Shown: positions 33,058 through 42,327 of the stretch, one piece after another | Layout of the letters: the number at the start of each line of letters is the position of its first letter | Numbering within the stretch: the first letter of the stretch is position 1 | Source of the DNA: Gammaproteobacteria bacterium | GTDB lineage: Bacteria > Pseudomonadota > Gammaproteobacteria > UBA1113 | Reading direction: 5' to 3' | Assembly: GCA_021773295.1 (NCBI GenBank) | Contig: JAJFKI010000009.1 | Span: forward strand, 1 to 58,636 | Length of the DNA stretch: 58,636 bases | The notes under the pieces: model-generated | The model's input: only the letters and a program-made list of their open reading frames with translations | Told to the model about the DNA's origin: nothing | Databases searched by the model: none | Position numbers and translations under genes: made by a program

Positions 33058-33275
33058 TACTCCTCGTGAGTCAAATCGCCGTAATCTCGCATTTTCATCT
33101 GTAATGGGTATATACCCATCACACTCCAAAATGCGAGATTAATGCTTTTGCTTTTTGCCCCCTTTGAACGTTCAAAATTTGCCAATAGACCGGCTATTAC
33201 CTGCATTTCGAACGTCCAAAGGGAACAAAAATCAAGTCGCCTAAATCTCGCATTTTGAAGTGTGACGGGTATATA
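33058..33275 (+). repeat. Foldback repeat, copy D (full unit plus an abutting short unit)
   Basis: The full unit is about 33109-33275: left arm TATACCCATCACACTCCAAA, inner hairpin CCTTTGAACGTTCAAAAT with ATTTCGAACGTCCAAAGG, right end GAAGTGTGACGGGTATA. It is joined head-on to a short unit (33058-33110) that has a left end (TACTCCTCGTGAGTCAAA) and a right end (TCTCGCATTTTCATCTGTAA) but no core. With flanking AT-rich DNA this fills the gene-free stretch 32896-33289. Confidence 0.85.
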
Positions 33276-33289
33276 CGTGGGCTACGGTA

Positions 33290-35266
33290 TTATTTGAGTA
33301 TTAGCTCATCTAGGCTGAGGCGCAGTGAACGTACTTGTTTTTTCCTTGAGCGCGGCAAGCCAATTCTGGCGATCATTAACACATCTTTGTCCGGAAATAA
33401 TAATTGAATTTTTTCAGCTAAGACTGCACTTTTTTTCAATGCTCTATCATCCACTGTAAATTTTTTATTAGTATTGTGATAGTATGAGAATGTGATGGGA
33501 GTATAGTTTGGTTGTAGCACTAACCCTATCCTGGTTGCAGTTAACCATAAGCGTTGAAATTGCATACCAACTAAAATGGCTCTTTGATGTTGTTGATCAA
33601 GAGTAAGTTTTTTATGGGGCTTTTCTGTCATTAAGATGCAATAGCTACTAGAGAAAATGCCAGGAATAATGTCCAGCTCAAGTTTAACCGAAAGTGTGGC
33701 GAATAAATACTTATTTAAGAATTTAATGCGAGACCATTTCTTGATAGCCCATTTCATCAGTGTTTGAGAAAAATGACTAAGACCAGTGGCAGCAATGGGT
33801 ATACCATCTGCATTATAATTGTCAAAGTGGACGATGCTTTTATGGATAGGATATGTTTCTGGGATCGTTAATCGAATTTCCGATGCTAGTAGATTTAACG
33901 AAATCATACTGCGGCGTTGTTTTAAGCTGTTCATCCACATAAGCATAAAGTTATCGTCTACTGACTTAGAAAGAGTTTTTAACGTGTTTTCTGACAATGT
34001 GTGATATTTATAAGGATCGCGATTGACAGATCTCAGCTTTATGAAATCATACAAGTCAGATTTGCTGATGCTAGGGGTGTCTTCCAAATGAATGTCAACT
34101 AGAGCAGTTTTAGAAGATAGTTTTTTATAATTCCACGTGGCTAGTTTTTTTTGCCCTGTTGCTGCGATTTTGATTGTTTCTAATAAGCACCCCAAAGCCA
34201 AACAGTTTGGGATGCCAGCGTGATTGTAGACATCATCTTTTTCACTAATTGTGAAGTTAATTTTAAAACTAGAGTCTGAAATAATAGAAAAACGCCAAGG
34301 TTGACAATTATCACCACTCGGTGCATAGCGTGCTAATTCGATAATTTGCTCGATGCCACCAAGCTTAGTGGTCTTACCCTTGTTTTCAGTGTTATTGTTT
34401 TCAGCCGCAATATTTTTTAACATCCGCTTTAAAACAAACAGCTTTAATCGTTGTAATAATCCTTTATTACCAAAACGTACTTTTGTTCGATAATATTTGT
34501 TGAGATAAGCATCGTAGCAATGTATATAGGGTGCAGAGTATATTTTGCCACGCTGTAGTAAAACCTTAAGAGACTCCGTCGCTGCAATGCCAGCACAAAG
34601 TTGACATGCCATGATAGTGGATGGCCCTTTTTTAGCTTTAATATCGACACGATCACGTTCCACTAAATAATTGACATGGGGTGCCTTTGGACTTAAACCA
34701 ACCATAAATTTAAGCATCTTCATTTCAAATGAGGAATTATTAAAACAGAAATAGTCTGAAAAGGTCATTTCTCCTGGCATAAAAATCATGAACGAAGAAC
34801 CCATACCTAGCGGCCCAGCAGTGATGGCTGGAATCGATTTTTTTGTGCAGGTATTAAAAATAAGTTCGCGTACATCAGGGCAGAAAATGTCGATACCATC
34901 AATATATAAATCAACGCCATCTAAAAATTCAGTCACATTGTTTTTGTCAATAGCAGCATATTTATTAATGGTTAACTGAGGGTTTATATCTAGCGCTTGT
35001 TTTTCCAATACGGATGACTTTGATTTACCAACACTAGACATACAGGCTCCAATTTGTCGGTTTATGTTTTCAATACCAAAGGTATCGGGATCAGCGATAT
35101 TGAATTTAGTAATACCCAAACGGCAAAGTGTTAAAAGATGGATGCCACCAACACCACCTAGCCCAGCAATTGCAATCTTTTTATGCTTTAGTATATACTG
35201 CTCCCACTCACTGACCCACCCTAAATTTCTTGAATAGGCTGTCATGTAGTCAAATTTTTTTATCAT
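33290..35266 (-). CDS. ThiF (E1-like) - nitroreductase fusion protein
   Basis: Residues 1 to about 270 form an E1/ThiF adenylyltransferase domain: nucleotide loop IAIAGLGGVGG (31-41), ADPDTFGIENINRQIGA, DGIDIF, and a late CQLC where E1 proteins keep one half of a zinc site; the second CxxC is missing. After a charged linker, residues about 300-650 form a nitroreductase-fold flavoprotein starting at RYAPSGDNCQPWRFSII, typical of the FMN-binding nitroreductase N-terminus. E1 domains adenylate carboxylates, often C-termini, while nitroreductase-fold enzymes reduce or oxidise bonds and include azoline oxidases, so a modified peptide or amino-acid product is conceivable. It lies 22 bases downstream of the acyltransferase gene and is the last gene of the pump operon. 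A good site (GAGGT) precedes the ATG. Confidence 0.82.
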   Translation of the reverse strand: MIKKFDYMTAYSRNLGWVSEWEQYILKHKKIAIAGLGGVGGIHLLTLCRLGITKFNIADPDTFGIENINRQIGACMSSVGKSKSSVLEKQALDINPQLTINKYAAIDKNNVTEFLDGVDLYIDGIDIFCPDVRELIFNTCTKKSIPAITAGPLGMGSSFMIFMPGEMTFSDYFCFNNSSFEMKMLKFMVGLSPKAPHVNYLVERDRVDIKAKKGPSTIMACQLCAGIAATESLKVLLQRGKIYSAPYIHCYDAYLNKYYRTKVRFGNKGLLQRLKLFVLKRMLKNIAAENNNTENKGKTTKLGGIEQIIELARYAPSGDNCQPWRFSIISDSSFKINFTISEKDDVYNHAGIPNCLALGCLLETIKIAATGQKKLATWNYKKLSSKTALVDIHLEDTPSISKSDLYDFIKLRSVNRDPYKYHTLSENTLKTLSKSVDDNFMLMWMNSLKQRRSMISLNLLASEIRLTIPETYPIHKSIVHFDNYNADGIPIAATGLSHFSQTLMKWAIKKWSRIKFLNKYLFATLSVKLELDIIPGIFSSSYCILMTEKPHKKLTLDQQHQRAILVGMQFQRLWLTATRIGLVLQPNYTPITFSYYHNTNKKFTVDDRALKKSAVLAEKIQLLFPDKDVLMIARIGLPRSRKKQVRSLRLSLDELILK

Positions 35267-35288
35267 GGTTATTACCTCATGGGAGCTG

Positions 35289-36434
35289 CTACAAATTAGT
35301 ATAAACAGTCATTGCGTTAGCTGAAAGGACTCGGCTAGCTATGCTTTCTGTCAATCTTAGTAAAATATCAACAGCTAACGAATCATTTCTGCCAATAATT
35401 TTCCTAAGTTTTTTGCTATGAATTTGTAGTATTTTCCCATCAGAAAGAGAGTGAATATTAGCACTGCGTTTATTCGAACCTATGAAAAAGGACAATTCGC
35501 CAAACACTTCACCTTCTCTAATGATAGCGATGCGCTTACCATCCACAGTGACGTCAAATATGCCGCTCAGTACGATATATAAATCATCTTCATAGCGATT
35601 ATCACTAATTATTTGTGTATCACAACCAACCGTTAATAACACGCCAGAGGAAAATAATTCATCAATACTTTCTTGGCGCAATGAATACAGGAATGGTTTG
35701 TTTCTATTTGGGCCTAATGAAATTTTATCAAACATTAAGTTCATTAAACTATCTTTTTCTTTTTCAGCGGATATTTCTTGCGATAAAAATAAGTGTTCAT
35801 AGGGGTTTTTAGTGATTTGAGGGATGTTATATTTTTTCAGTAAAAACTTTGCATCATCCAAAAAGGGAGATCGAACTTTTTCTAGAAAATTAATATCTGC
35901 CAACATAAATAAAACTGGGACAGCAATGCCATCACCAATATGAATCACTTTTCCAGGGTAGGGCCTAAACCCTATTCTTCTGTACATAGGAACAAGCGCA
36001 GGGTAACAATTTGCAAACACAAATGTGACATTGTGTTCTAAACAATATTTATAGCCTGCTAAGAATAAACTAATCAACGCTATACCGCCTCTGGCTTCCT
36101 TGCTAATCAGTAAGCGGCTACATATGCTAGTAGAAACGCTATTAATTTTTGGAAAGAGATGAAGGGAATATTCGTCGATAATTTTTTCGGGGATGCTATT
36201 AGGTGCAAAGCGCTGTAGTCTTATTGTTTTCGTGATTTCGTGGTCTTTTCCAATGTAAAAAATTGCAGTGTTTTCATCATCATCTTCAGGATCATAAATT
36301 ATTTTACTTTCTTCCGTTCCAGCTTTAATATTGACCCCCATCTCTTCCACATAAATGTGATAACGGAATTCATAAATTTTCTGTTTAATTTCATCGCTGC
36401 CAGCGATATGAACAACTTCTTTGTTTTTTATCAT
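35289..36434 (-). CDS. GNAT N-acyltransferase fused to a cNMP-binding domain
   Basis: Residues 1 to about 195 match the GNAT subgroup of N-acyl amino acid synthases and autoinducer-synthase-like enzymes: IYEFRYHIYVEEMGV near 20-34, TKTIRLQRF, SRLLISKEARGGIALI and NVTFVFANCYPALVPMYRRI followed by GF. Such enzymes attach an acyl chain, often from ACP or CoA, to an amine. Residues about 250-370 are a cyclic-nucleotide-binding domain with the phosphate cassette FGELSFFIGSNKRSANI; the Arg-Ser-Ala there suits cAMP or cGMP binding. This suggests an acyltransferase gated by cyclic nucleotide. It starts behind AGGTGCC and lies between the RND pump gene (90 bases) and the ThiF-nitroreductase gene (22 bases), all on one strand. 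Confidence 0.82.
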   Translation of the reverse strand: MIKNKEVVHIAGSDEIKQKIYEFRYHIYVEEMGVNIKAGTEESKIIYDPEDDDENTAIFYIGKDHEITKTIRLQRFAPNSIPEKIIDEYSLHLFPKINSVSTSICSRLLISKEARGGIALISLFLAGYKYCLEHNVTFVFANCYPALVPMYRRIGFRPYPGKVIHIGDGIAVPVLFMLADINFLEKVRSPFLDDAKFLLKKYNIPQITKNPYEHLFLSQEISAEKEKDSLMNLMFDKISLGPNRNKPFLYSLRQESIDELFSSGVLLTVGCDTQIISDNRYEDDLYIVLSGIFDVTVDGKRIAIIREGEVFGELSFFIGSNKRSANIHSLSDGKILQIHSKKLRKIIGRNDSLAVDILLRLTESIASRVLSANAMTVYTNL

Positions 36435-36524
36435 GGTCTTGGCACCTTTATTTTTTGTTTAAGTATATACCTATTCACGGGATATAGTCATTATTTAGCG
36501 TCGATTTTGCCAGTTAACATTGAC

Positions 36525-39500
36525 TTAACTTATAGATTCATTATTTTTCTTTCTTAGATTAACTAGTGTGAAATAAAGCGTTGGTACAGCATATAAAGAT
36601 AGGGATGTCGTCAATATAACGCCACCAATAATAGTTGCTGCAAAGGGTGGCCAGAATAAGCCACCGGCAATGATGAGTGGCATAAAGCCTACAGCGGTTG
36701 TTATAGTTGTAGAAACAATATGACGAGTCGTATTGTTGGTGCTATTGATAATTTCTTCTTTATTACCAAATTTTGCTTCTTGGTTTGAGGTAATTTCAGT
36801 TAATATAACAATAGCAGCATTTATTGCGAGCCCAATTAAACCTAATAAAGAGGCAATTACTACAAAGCCAAAAGGATAACCGCTGATAAATAAGCTTAAT
36901 AATCCCATGGAAAAAGACATCACGGCTATAAATGCAATGATTGCAAAATCAATAAGTGAACGAAAAATTAAAATTAAGATACTACAGAAAATTAAAAACA
37001 ATACGGGCAATGTGTAAAGTAATTCGGAAACAGCTTCTGTTCGTCCTTCATGTTCGCCACCTAGTTCAAATCTATATTGCTCACCTGTGAGAATGGGATC
37101 ATTTTTTAAGAGATTATTCCAATCCTTTACTACTTTAGCAGGCAACACATCATCAGCTAAGTAAGCCTCAATAATATTAACCCGGAAGCCGTTTCTACGA
37201 GTAATGCGATACCAACTTGGAGTTAGGTTTATATTGCCAATAGCGTCTAATGGAATCCCTAAATAAATATCCGATGTTGACTGCGTGCTTGTTATTGGTA
37301 GGCCGCCAAGTTTACCGATATCTTTACGTTCATCAAAAATCGTTCTGATACGAACAGGTAATTCCTCTGTCATCTGTAGTAAGATGCCTGCAGTGCCACC
37401 CTCTAAGTAATTACTCATACTATTAGCAACCGTTGCTGGATCTAAGCCAATAGATTGTACGACATCATCATTAAGTTCAAAGACCACTTTTAGCGAAGAA
37501 TCAGCTAAAGTAGTTCTTGTATGAATGATATCTTTAAGGTTTAAGAGTTTTAAACGTACTTGATCGCCTAAATAGTGTAAGGTTGATAAGTCATTACCAT
37601 AGATTCTTATTTCAATGGGCGCATTAAAAGGTGGGCCTTGATTTACTTTTGTAACTAGGATGAGAGCATTTGGATATTTTTCATCGAAATATTTTTGCAA
37701 TATCGGCACTTGCTTGTACGCTGCTTTATAGTTAACCGCAGTTACCAAGCCTTGCGCGTAATTAGGCGTGTCCTCTTCCTTTTCAAGGGCATTATAATAA
37801 AAAGGTGGCACACTACGACCTACCAACCAAGTCACTTGCTTGATATCAGGGATAGTTGATAAGTAGTTATTAACTTCTCGAGTGAGTTTTAAGGTTTGTT
37901 CAATTGAGGTTGACGGTTTAAGACGAATATCGATGGTATACTGATCGCGATCAGCTGCTGGAAAGAATTGCTCAGTCACGAGGAATTTACTGCCGAACCC
38001 GATGCAGACTAATAGTACTATGCCAGAAATAGCCAGATAAGGCCGATTCATTAACCAGGACAGTGATTTATGATAAAAGTTAGAAAGGCCAGGAATTGTT
38101 ATTCCATTATTAAGCCAGGATTTTTTTGACTCATGCCCTTTTTTTGCGAATTGCGCAACTATAGAGGCAATGATGGTATGGGAAATTATATAAGACCCAA
38201 TTAGGGTGAAGATTACACTATAGCTAACACCACCAACAAATTCACCAATAGCACCAGGTAATAAAATGAAAGGTAAAAATGCAATAATAGTCGTGACTGT
38301 AGCTGCTAGTAGAGGTAGCCATAAATGATGGATTGTTTGCATCAAGGCATCCATCCTTTTTATGCCAATAATCAGTTTATGCTGTATCATTTCACTGATA
38401 ACAATAGCATTGTCAATCATTATTCCAATAGCGACGATCATTCCTACTACGGTCATTTGCTGTATGCCTAAATCAATAAACCTAAGGCAAGCAATCGCGA
38501 ACAAAATAGATAACGGTAATGTGAAACTTAAAATTAAGGATAAGCGCCAGCCTAAAGTGAGAAATAATGCGGTTAGAACCAAGAGTAAACTTAATAATAA
38601 ACTCGTACGCAAACCGCCTAGCCGTTCATCAATATATTTTTTTTGATCGAAGATCTTAATTAATTTTATATTGCTTGGCAAATCTTTAGCAAAGTTTTTA
38701 GTGACATCAGAGAGCTTTTTATGCCAATTGTTGATTAATGTATTTGGTAGCATTCGTGTTGCCACTAAAACACCTTGTTTATTATCATAGAGCATTATAT
38801 TTCTCTGGGGTTTAAAATAGCCTTGAGTGATTGTTGCGATATCGTCAAGTCGAACAATTTGCGATTGTAAATTGCTAGCAATAGGCAAATTCTTTACTCT
38901 ATCAATGACTTTGAAATTACCCGAAACTTCAAATACAATATGATTATCCTTAGAATAAACAGTGCCGGCAGGCATTTTAGTGTCTGATTTTGTAATACGA
39001 TCTGCCAGTTGCTGCACTGTGAGTCCAAGATTTGCAAGGATATTGGGTTCGATTGCCACAGTAATTTCTTCTTCAGGCTCTCCAAATATTTTCACAAAGT
39101 CTGTACCTGAGACATTTCTGATGAGATTTGCTAATTCATCCGCATAACGTTTGGCGATGACAATGTCACTCACTTTATCAGGCACAAGCGTATACATTGC
39201 GGTGTAGGCATAAAAACGCTGATCATCAAAAAAAGATGGTAAGGTTCCTTCAGGCAAGTTAGGTCTAACATCATTTAAATAATTTCTAGCCTTAGCTAAT
39301 ACAGGTTCAGCATCGTAAACATCATCTTTAAATTCCAACATAACTACGGAAATCCCAGGAAGAGAGTTTGAATCAACACTTTTTATTTCATCTAACTCTC
39401 GCATTCTGGTTTCAATGGGCTCTGTCACTAACGCTTCAACACGCTCCGCATCGGCACCAGGATAAGACGTTGTAATAATAGCTATGCGATTAGTTAACTC

Positions 39501-39626
39501 TGGATCCTCGGTTTTTGGTAAAGAGAAATATCCTGTCAAGCCGGCGATGATAATGATGACGATTGCTAAATGAAGTAAATATTTATTTCTGTAAAATAAG
39601 GTTGCAATTGTATCGGGCTTATTCAT
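36525..39626 (-). CDS. RND efflux pump permease (AcrB/HAE1 family)
   Basis: This 1033-residue inner-membrane transporter is of normal length, with 12 helices and two large periplasmic loops. It opens with a cytoplasmic stretch and the first helix (YLLHLAIVIIIIAGLTGYFS), then LPKTEDPELTNRIAIITTSY, the RND porter-domain start. Helix 4 carries the proton-relay acid in GIMIDNAIVISEM. Helices 10-12 follow EAVSELLYTLPVLFLIFCSI. It takes substrate from the periplasm or membrane and passes it to an outer-membrane channel through the fusion protein encoded upstream, whose end overlaps this gene by 8 bases. No outer-membrane factor is in the window. Being in one operon with an acyltransferase and a ThiF-nitroreductase suggests it may export their product. 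Confidence 0.95.
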   Translation of the reverse strand: MNKPDTIATLFYRNKYLLHLAIVIIIIAGLTGYFSLPKTEDPELTNRIAIITTSYPGADAERVEALVTEPIETRMRELDEIKSVDSNSLPGISVVMLEFKDDVYDAEPVLAKARNYLNDVRPNLPEGTLPSFFDDQRFYAYTAMYTLVPDKVSDIVIAKRYADELANLIRNVSGTDFVKIFGEPEEEITVAIEPNILANLGLTVQQLADRITKSDTKMPAGTVYSKDNHIVFEVSGNFKVIDRVKNLPIASNLQSQIVRLDDIATITQGYFKPQRNIMLYDNKQGVLVATRMLPNTLINNWHKKLSDVTKNFAKDLPSNIKLIKIFDQKKYIDERLGGLRTSLLLSLLLVLTALFLTLGWRLSLILSFTLPLSILFAIACLRFIDLGIQQMTVVGMIVAIGIMIDNAIVISEMIQHKLIIGIKRMDALMQTIHHLWLPLLAATVTTIIAFLPFILLPGAIGEFVGGVSYSVIFTLIGSYIISHTIIASIVAQFAKKGHESKKSWLNNGITIPGLSNFYHKSLSWLMNRPYLAISGIVLLVCIGFGSKFLVTEQFFPAADRDQYTIDIRLKPSTSIEQTLKLTREVNNYLSTIPDIKQVTWLVGRSVPPFYYNALEKEEDTPNYAQGLVTAVNYKAAYKQVPILQKYFDEKYPNALILVTKVNQGPPFNAPIEIRIYGNDLSTLHYLGDQVRLKLLNLKDIIHTRTTLADSSLKVVFELNDDVVQSIGLDPATVANSMSNYLEGGTAGILLQMTEELPVRIRTIFDERKDIGKLGGLPITSTQSTSDIYLGIPLDAIGNINLTPSWYRITRRNGFRVNIIEAYLADDVLPAKVVKDWNNLLKNDPILTGEQYRFELGGEHEGRTEAVSELLYTLPVLFLIFCSILILIFRSLIDFAIIAFIAVMSFSMGLLSLFISGYPFGFVVIASLLGLIGLAINAAIVILTEITSNQEAKFGNKEEIINSTNNTTRHIVSTTITTAVGFMPLIIAGGLFWPPFAATIIGGVILTTSLSLYAVPTLYFTLVNLRKKNNESIS

Positions 39627-40722
39627 GACATAGCTTCTCTACATCTATTTTTTTATTGATTGCTTCAACTTTGAGGCCAGGGACAACCTTATGTAAACCT
39701 GAGATAATAACTCGGCTATTTGGCTCAATATCAGCATTGCCATAAATACAGCGACTATTGCTATAGTAAACAGTTAATGATTTAGCTTTAACAGTTTTTT
39801 TATTATCTCGAGTGCCAATAATATAAATTGACCATAAGCCACGGTAATTTTGTTTAAGTGCGCTAAGAGGTAGCCAAAATCCTTTTTGTTTGATTGTTAT
39901 AGGAATTGTAATGTTCGCTAAATTTTTGGCAGCCATTTTCTTTTCTGAATGAATGCTAATAATGACATTAATTGTTCTAGTTTGTGGGCCTAAATCATAA
40001 CGAACAGCGCGAACAATGCCTTTAACAGGAATGTCATTGATAAGAACCGAAATATTCTGATCAGCTTTTACTTTTTTTTCATAACGCTGAGGAATGCCTA
40101 TATGCGCCTCATAATTATTGTTGTCAAGCATTTGCAAAACAGGCTGACTAGATTTTATAACTGAGCCTTCATCAACCAAGCGTTTAACAATTTGTCCACT
40201 ATACGGTGCTTTTAGCACAGACTTTTCTAGACGTATGCTCACATCATCAATTCGTCTGTGAGCCGCAGACATTTTTTCTTTTAATGAATATTCTGATGTT
40301 AATGCTTCATCTAATGCTTGCTGACTCACATGATCATTAATTTTTAATTTCTGCAAACGCTCACTTTTTAATTTGGCTAATTTTAATTGAACTTGTAAAT
40401 CATTCATCAGTGATTTTAATTCTGAAATTCTTGTTTTAAGCAACTGCTTATCAAGCCTTGCTAATGGCTGACCTTTGGTCACAAAAGCACCTTCGTCCAC
40501 TAATATTTCAGTTAATAAGCCATTAAGTTCGAAGCCTAAATCACTACGTTGCTTTGATAAAACTTGGCCCGAGTATGTTTTTAAAATGTAATAGGAATCT
40601 TGAGGTTTTACCTCCATGGTCTCAACTGTTATTTTATGCTTATTCCCTGCAGGAGACAGCCCAGAAAATAAAATAACTGTCAAACTTAATATTAACTTAA
40701 ATATATTCTTGCATAGCATCAT
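39619..40722 (-). CDS. RND periplasmic adaptor (membrane fusion protein, HlyD/AcrA type)
   Basis: The 367-residue protein has an N-terminal signal sequence (FKLILSLTVILFSGLSPAG) with no lipobox Cys, then the two halves of a biotinyl-lipoyl-like domain (GFELNGLLTEILVDEGAFVT and VLKAPYSGQIVKRLVDEGSV) flanking an alpha-helical hairpin (about 95-165). Beta-barrel and membrane-proximal domains follow. It bridges the RND permease to an outer-membrane channel. It is the first gene of the minus-strand operon and diverges from the cNMP-methyltransferase-like gene, with a palindrome in the shared gap. Confidence 0.93.
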   Translation of the reverse strand: MMLCKNIFKLILSLTVILFSGLSPAGNKHKITVETMEVKPQDSYYILKTYSGQVLSKQRSDLGFELNGLLTEILVDEGAFVTKGQPLARLDKQLLKTRISELKSLMNDLQVQLKLAKLKSERLQKLKINDHVSQQALDEALTSEYSLKEKMSAAHRRIDDVSIRLEKSVLKAPYSGQIVKRLVDEGSVIKSSQPVLQMLDNNNYEAHIGIPQRYEKKVKADQNISVLINDIPVKGIVRAVRYDLGPQTRTINVIISIHSEKKMAAKNLANITIPITIKQKGFWLPLSALKQNYRGLWSIYIIGTRDNKKTVKAKSLTVYYSNSRCIYGNADIEPNSRVIISGLHKVVPGLKVEAINKKIDVEKLCHE

Positions 40723-40740
40723 ATGAGATTCTTTGTTTAA

Positions 40741-40772
40741 TATAATTCCTCACTATCTTTACAGTATAGTGA
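40741..40772. promoter_or_regulatory. Divergent promoter region with palindrome
   Basis: In the 111-base gap between the pump operon and the divergent cNMP-domain gene lie a TATAAT (40741-40746, plus strand) and a 7-base inverted repeat TCACTAT...ATAGTGA (40750-40772). It could be an operator acting on both directions. It is not a good CRP consensus (TGTGA-N6-TCACA). Confidence 0.4.
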
Positions 40773-40833
40773 AGAGTTTTAATAATACGAAAGCTTAAGG
40801 ATTCTATAAGTTTCAGATTCAAAATATCGTGGT

Positions 40834-42327
40834 ATGTACTATCCTTGTGGTAGCGATAAAAAAAATGATAGTGTGATAGTTAAATTTATGGAAAAGAAAA
40901 AATTAAAACTATTTGAAATTCTGAGTGACGAGCACGTTGATTGGATGTTGCTAAATAGTAGCATCAAAAAATACGAGCAGGGTGATATTATCTTAAAGGA
41001 AAACTACCATGGTGACTTTATTTTCATATTAATGCAAGGTGAACTAAAAGTAATACTAGACTATGATGGAGAAAATAATGTTATATCAAGATTGTCAGCA
41101 GGTGATGTTTTCGGCGAATTATCATTTTTAAGTGGAAAAGCCGTAACAGCTACTGTCATTGCAGAATGTCCATCAAATGTGCTAGCAATTGATACGGAAA
41201 TGTTAAAAGAAAAAATGCAAATGGATGCCTCTTTGTCAACTGATTTTTATAAGTCCGTCGCCATTATAATTGCCGATAAACTACTAAAGGCTAATAAAAA
41301 ATTATCAGTAAATGTAGCAGATTTTTCAAGTCAGTCGGGCAGTGGATTACCTGAAGACTTGGAGAGCATGTTGACAGAATTTAAGCATGCCATCGTGAAA
41401 GTTGAGGCAATTACGCCAGCCGACATTACGACTAAGAAGAGTCATTCTATACAAAGCTCCTTTGATAACTTAATTACTGAAATATTTAAAAAGAGCGAAA
41501 TAAAACACAATGAATATAAAGAAATGTCACAGCAAAAGAAAGAATTATACCTTGACAATCTAACTGCTGAATTGTCACCTTGTTTACTGGTCTCACCGTT
41601 TTTTGAGCATTGCATTAGTAATTGCAGAATGTTTCCAGAAGATGAGTTTGTCATTAAATCAGTACACATTGAAGCAGAACAAATAGAGAATCACGTTGCA
41701 GCTTACATAACTAATGCACTAATAAAATTGCCGTATTATCAAATTATAAAGATACGCAGTGAAATGCTACAAGCATTAATAGAACCGATATTAGCGCAAG
41801 GAAGTAAGCGTATTGTTTCTGTCTTTAACGCACCGTGCTTTGAGTTGAGTAATATAAATAATTTAAATGAATTGGTAGAAAATAATTCGTTTGTTTTTAT
41901 TGAACAAAGTAATGCTGCCATAAGCAGCATTAAGCAAGCATTGGGTGACAATGTTAATGAGACTATGATGTTCTATAAAACAAATAAGGAAAACGCATAT
42001 CCTATTAAAGAAGCGCTTTTCATGGTTGAGTCTGCCGATTTAATTTATGGTTTGTCGAATATTAACTATGCAAGCGATGGGCAATTGCTGCAGCAACTTA
42101 ATGCGTACTATAATAGTTTAAATGAGGGCGGAATTCTTGTGTTAGGATACTACCATGCTGATGCAACACCAAATAAGCTTTTACTTGATGAATTTTATAA
42201 CTATAAAATTAATTATCGAACCGAGGAAATGATTAAACAGCTTGTACAAACTTCAAAGCTAAAGTCATGCACTTTAGAGTTTGCGAAGCGGGGCGACAAT
42301 TGTCTCTTTATCTGTCTCAAGGAGTGA
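40834..42327 (+). CDS. cNMP-binding domain protein with methyltransferase-like C-terminal half
   Basis: Residues about 25-150 form a cyclic-nucleotide-binding domain (YEQGDIILKENYHGDFIFIL, GDVFGELSFLSGKAVTATVI), but the phosphate-binding Arg is absent (KAVTAT), so ligand binding is doubtful. A linker to about 250 is low in recognisable features. The C-terminal half has a Rossmann-like order of strands reminiscent of class I SAM methyltransferases (RIVSVFNAPCFE, ADLIYGLSNINYAS, YYNSLNEGGILVLGYYH), though a clear GxGxG loop is missing. Two ATGs are possible (40834 and 40888) and neither has a good ribosome-binding site. It diverges from the pump operon and converges with the antiporter gene, overlapping its end by 11 bases. 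Confidence 0.6.
   Translation: MYYPCGSDKKNDSVIVKFMEKKKLKLFEILSDEHVDWMLLNSSIKKYEQGDIILKENYHGDFIFILMQGELKVILDYDGENNVISRLSAGDVFGELSFLSGKAVTATVIAECPSNVLAIDTEMLKEKMQMDASLSTDFYKSVAIIIADKLLKANKKLSVNVADFSSQSGSGLPEDLESMLTEFKHAIVKVEAITPADITTKKSHSIQSSFDNLITEIFKKSEIKHNEYKEMSQQKKELYLDNLTAELSPCLLVSPFFEHCISNCRMFPEDEFVIKSVHIEAEQIENHVAAYITNALIKLPYYQIIKIRSEMLQALIEPILAQGSKRIVSVFNAPCFELSNINNLNELVENNSFVFIEQSNAAISSIKQALGDNVNETMMFYKTNKENAYPIKEALFMVESADLIYGLSNINYASDGQLLQQLNAYYNSLNEGGILVLGYYHADATPNKLLLDEFYNYKINYRTEEMIKQLVQTSKLKSCTLEFAKRGDNCLFICLKE

Noticed and set aside
40741..40772. CRP (cAMP receptor protein) site controlling the pump operon
   Set aside because: The TCACTAT/ATAGTGA arms do not match TGTGA-N6-TCACA in half-site order or spacing.
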